From the IMG/VR virus record IMGVR_UViG_3300019093_000584, positions 1-21,926 of that record: a stretch of 21,926 bases of DNA, one strand, 5' to 3'. Shown here in pieces: positions 21,531 to 21,926 of this stretch. Numbering within the stretch: position 1 is the first letter of the stretch; every line of letters starts with the position of its first letter. Origin of the DNA: a virus. The notes beneath the pieces were generated by a model. It saw nothing but the letters and a program-made list of their open reading frames with translations. It ran no database searches and had not been told where the DNA came from. Made by a program: the position numbers and the translations under genes.

Positions 21531-21926
21531 TTTTTCCCGACGATACTCCTCAGGACCGCGGTAGACTTTTTCTTTGGGAGCCTGTGCCTGTTGCTGTTGT
21601 CTACGAGCCAGCAGTTTGGCAGAGAATTCGTCTGCCGGTGCTGTTTTATTTTTGGCAGGCGTCTTGGTACTAAATCCAAATATACCTTCGCCTAGACCTT
21701 CTAGTTCTTCTGCGGGCCAGGATTGGTAACTGTTACCATTCACGTCACCGGCACGTACCACAAACACACCGCCGTTGTCGTAGCCGCCTTCGTCTTCGCC
21801 AATTTCCCAGCCCATTCGAGCCAAGACCTTTTCAATTTGCATTTGTATGGCTTCGTCGCCGGCCCACCACATTCTAGCGTACTTGTGCAAGGCATCGTCT
21901 TCACCACCGCTGTCACCGTCATCGGC
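20937..21926 (-). CDS. Probable structural protein, 5' end outside window
   Basis: The frame is open to the window edge: 12 codons upstream of the TTG at 21890 continue without a stop (ADDGDSGGEDDA), so the true start lies beyond 21926. The visible 329 residues have three parts. The first is a compact N-terminal region (LHKYARMWWAGDEAIQMQIEKVLARMGWEI...) that looks like a small domain. The second is a charged linker containing ELGVKENEGDPEG, a variant of the G-V-x-E junction motif of the next gene, followed by a helical segment (LTKELLTNIVDRVGKEGAHAIVKSL...). The third is an Ala/Pro/Gln-rich low-complexity stretch (PPQPTAPAAGNPAQTTPAQP) and a helical C-terminus ending in AAAAKPPGTV. The stop is one base before the next ATG. 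The shared motif and spacing link it to the 1084-residue protein as a possible common virion system. Confidence 0.75.
   Translation of the reverse strand, partial: ADDGDSGGEDDALHKYARMWWAGDEAIQMQIEKVLARMGWEIGEDEGGYDNGGVFVVRAGDVNGNSYQSWPAEELEGLGEGIFGFSTKTPAKNKTAPADEFSAKLLARRQQQQAQAPKEKVYRGPEEYRREKELGVKENEGDPEGLPHLTKELLTNIVDRVGKEGAHAIVKSLTWGDGAAKELLHLIVNDLEDDIRQGIEKQNYKKSPDKITELGANNPPQPTAPAAGNPAQTTPAQPVDPKAAAALKQSLAKLKTSVPGLDVTKATNTMTKADTGTQLNPADQKIASTLAPQLANVMKNPQMATSLKMMIDKANQQEKAAAAKPPGTV

Overview
The window reads as an internal piece of a tailed-phage genome with T4-type replication genes, most likely a marine myovirus. It encodes a family-B DNA polymerase of gp43 type, a gp45-like sliding clamp and a DsbA-like DNA-binding protein. 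All the genes I call lie on the minus strand, tightly packed, often with overlapping stop and start codons (ATGA, TAATG, TGATG). No ribosomal, tRNA, transposase or integrase gene was found. The source organism cannot be named from sequence alone. The strong sigma70-type promoters suggest a bacterial host with a conventional housekeeping sigma factor.

Layout in transcription order (high to low coordinates). (1) 21926-17681: two large proteins of probable structural type. The second is 1084 residues and built from unrelated segments punctuated by a recurring G-V-x-E-G/S motif. (2) 17666-15207: a small basic protein, a Dps-like ferritin, a twitch-type radical SAM protein, an alpha/beta hydrolase and a 39-residue membrane peptide. 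(3) 15206-15061: a non-coding, GC-rich, structured stretch followed by a promoter. (4) 15060-10805: dsbA-like, a small membrane protein, DNA polymerase and a methyltransferase. (5) A consensus promoter, then from 10753 down to 1864 a run of 13 genes: sliding clamp, sulfotransferase-like, DpdA-like transglycosylase, a conserved 180-residue protein, a Cys-rich protein, a QueD-fold protein, an 89-residue protein, a glycosyltransferase, a Bax-inhibitor-1 membrane protein, a 68-residue protein, an SGNH-like protein, GalE, and a short DegT-type aminotransferase. (6) A promoter, then folE and a 167-residue acidic protein. (7) A promoter, then a lipoprotein with FG-GAP/VCBS repeats that runs off the window start.

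Functional reading: FolE, the QueD-fold protein and the DpdA-like enzyme together point to 7-deazaguanine modification of phage DNA, presumably protecting it from host nucleases. QueE and QueC are not in the window. The 180-residue and Cys-rich proteins, wedged between dpdA and the queD-like gene, are candidates for missing or new steps. The glycosyltransferase, GalE, aminotransferase and sulfotransferase in the same transcription unit suggest sugar or sulfate decoration of DNA, virion or host surface; which one is open.

The two observations I rate highest are the motif-punctuated giant protein, whose repeated V-x-E/G junctions resemble prohead-protease cleavage sites, and the DpdA operon with its unassigned genes.
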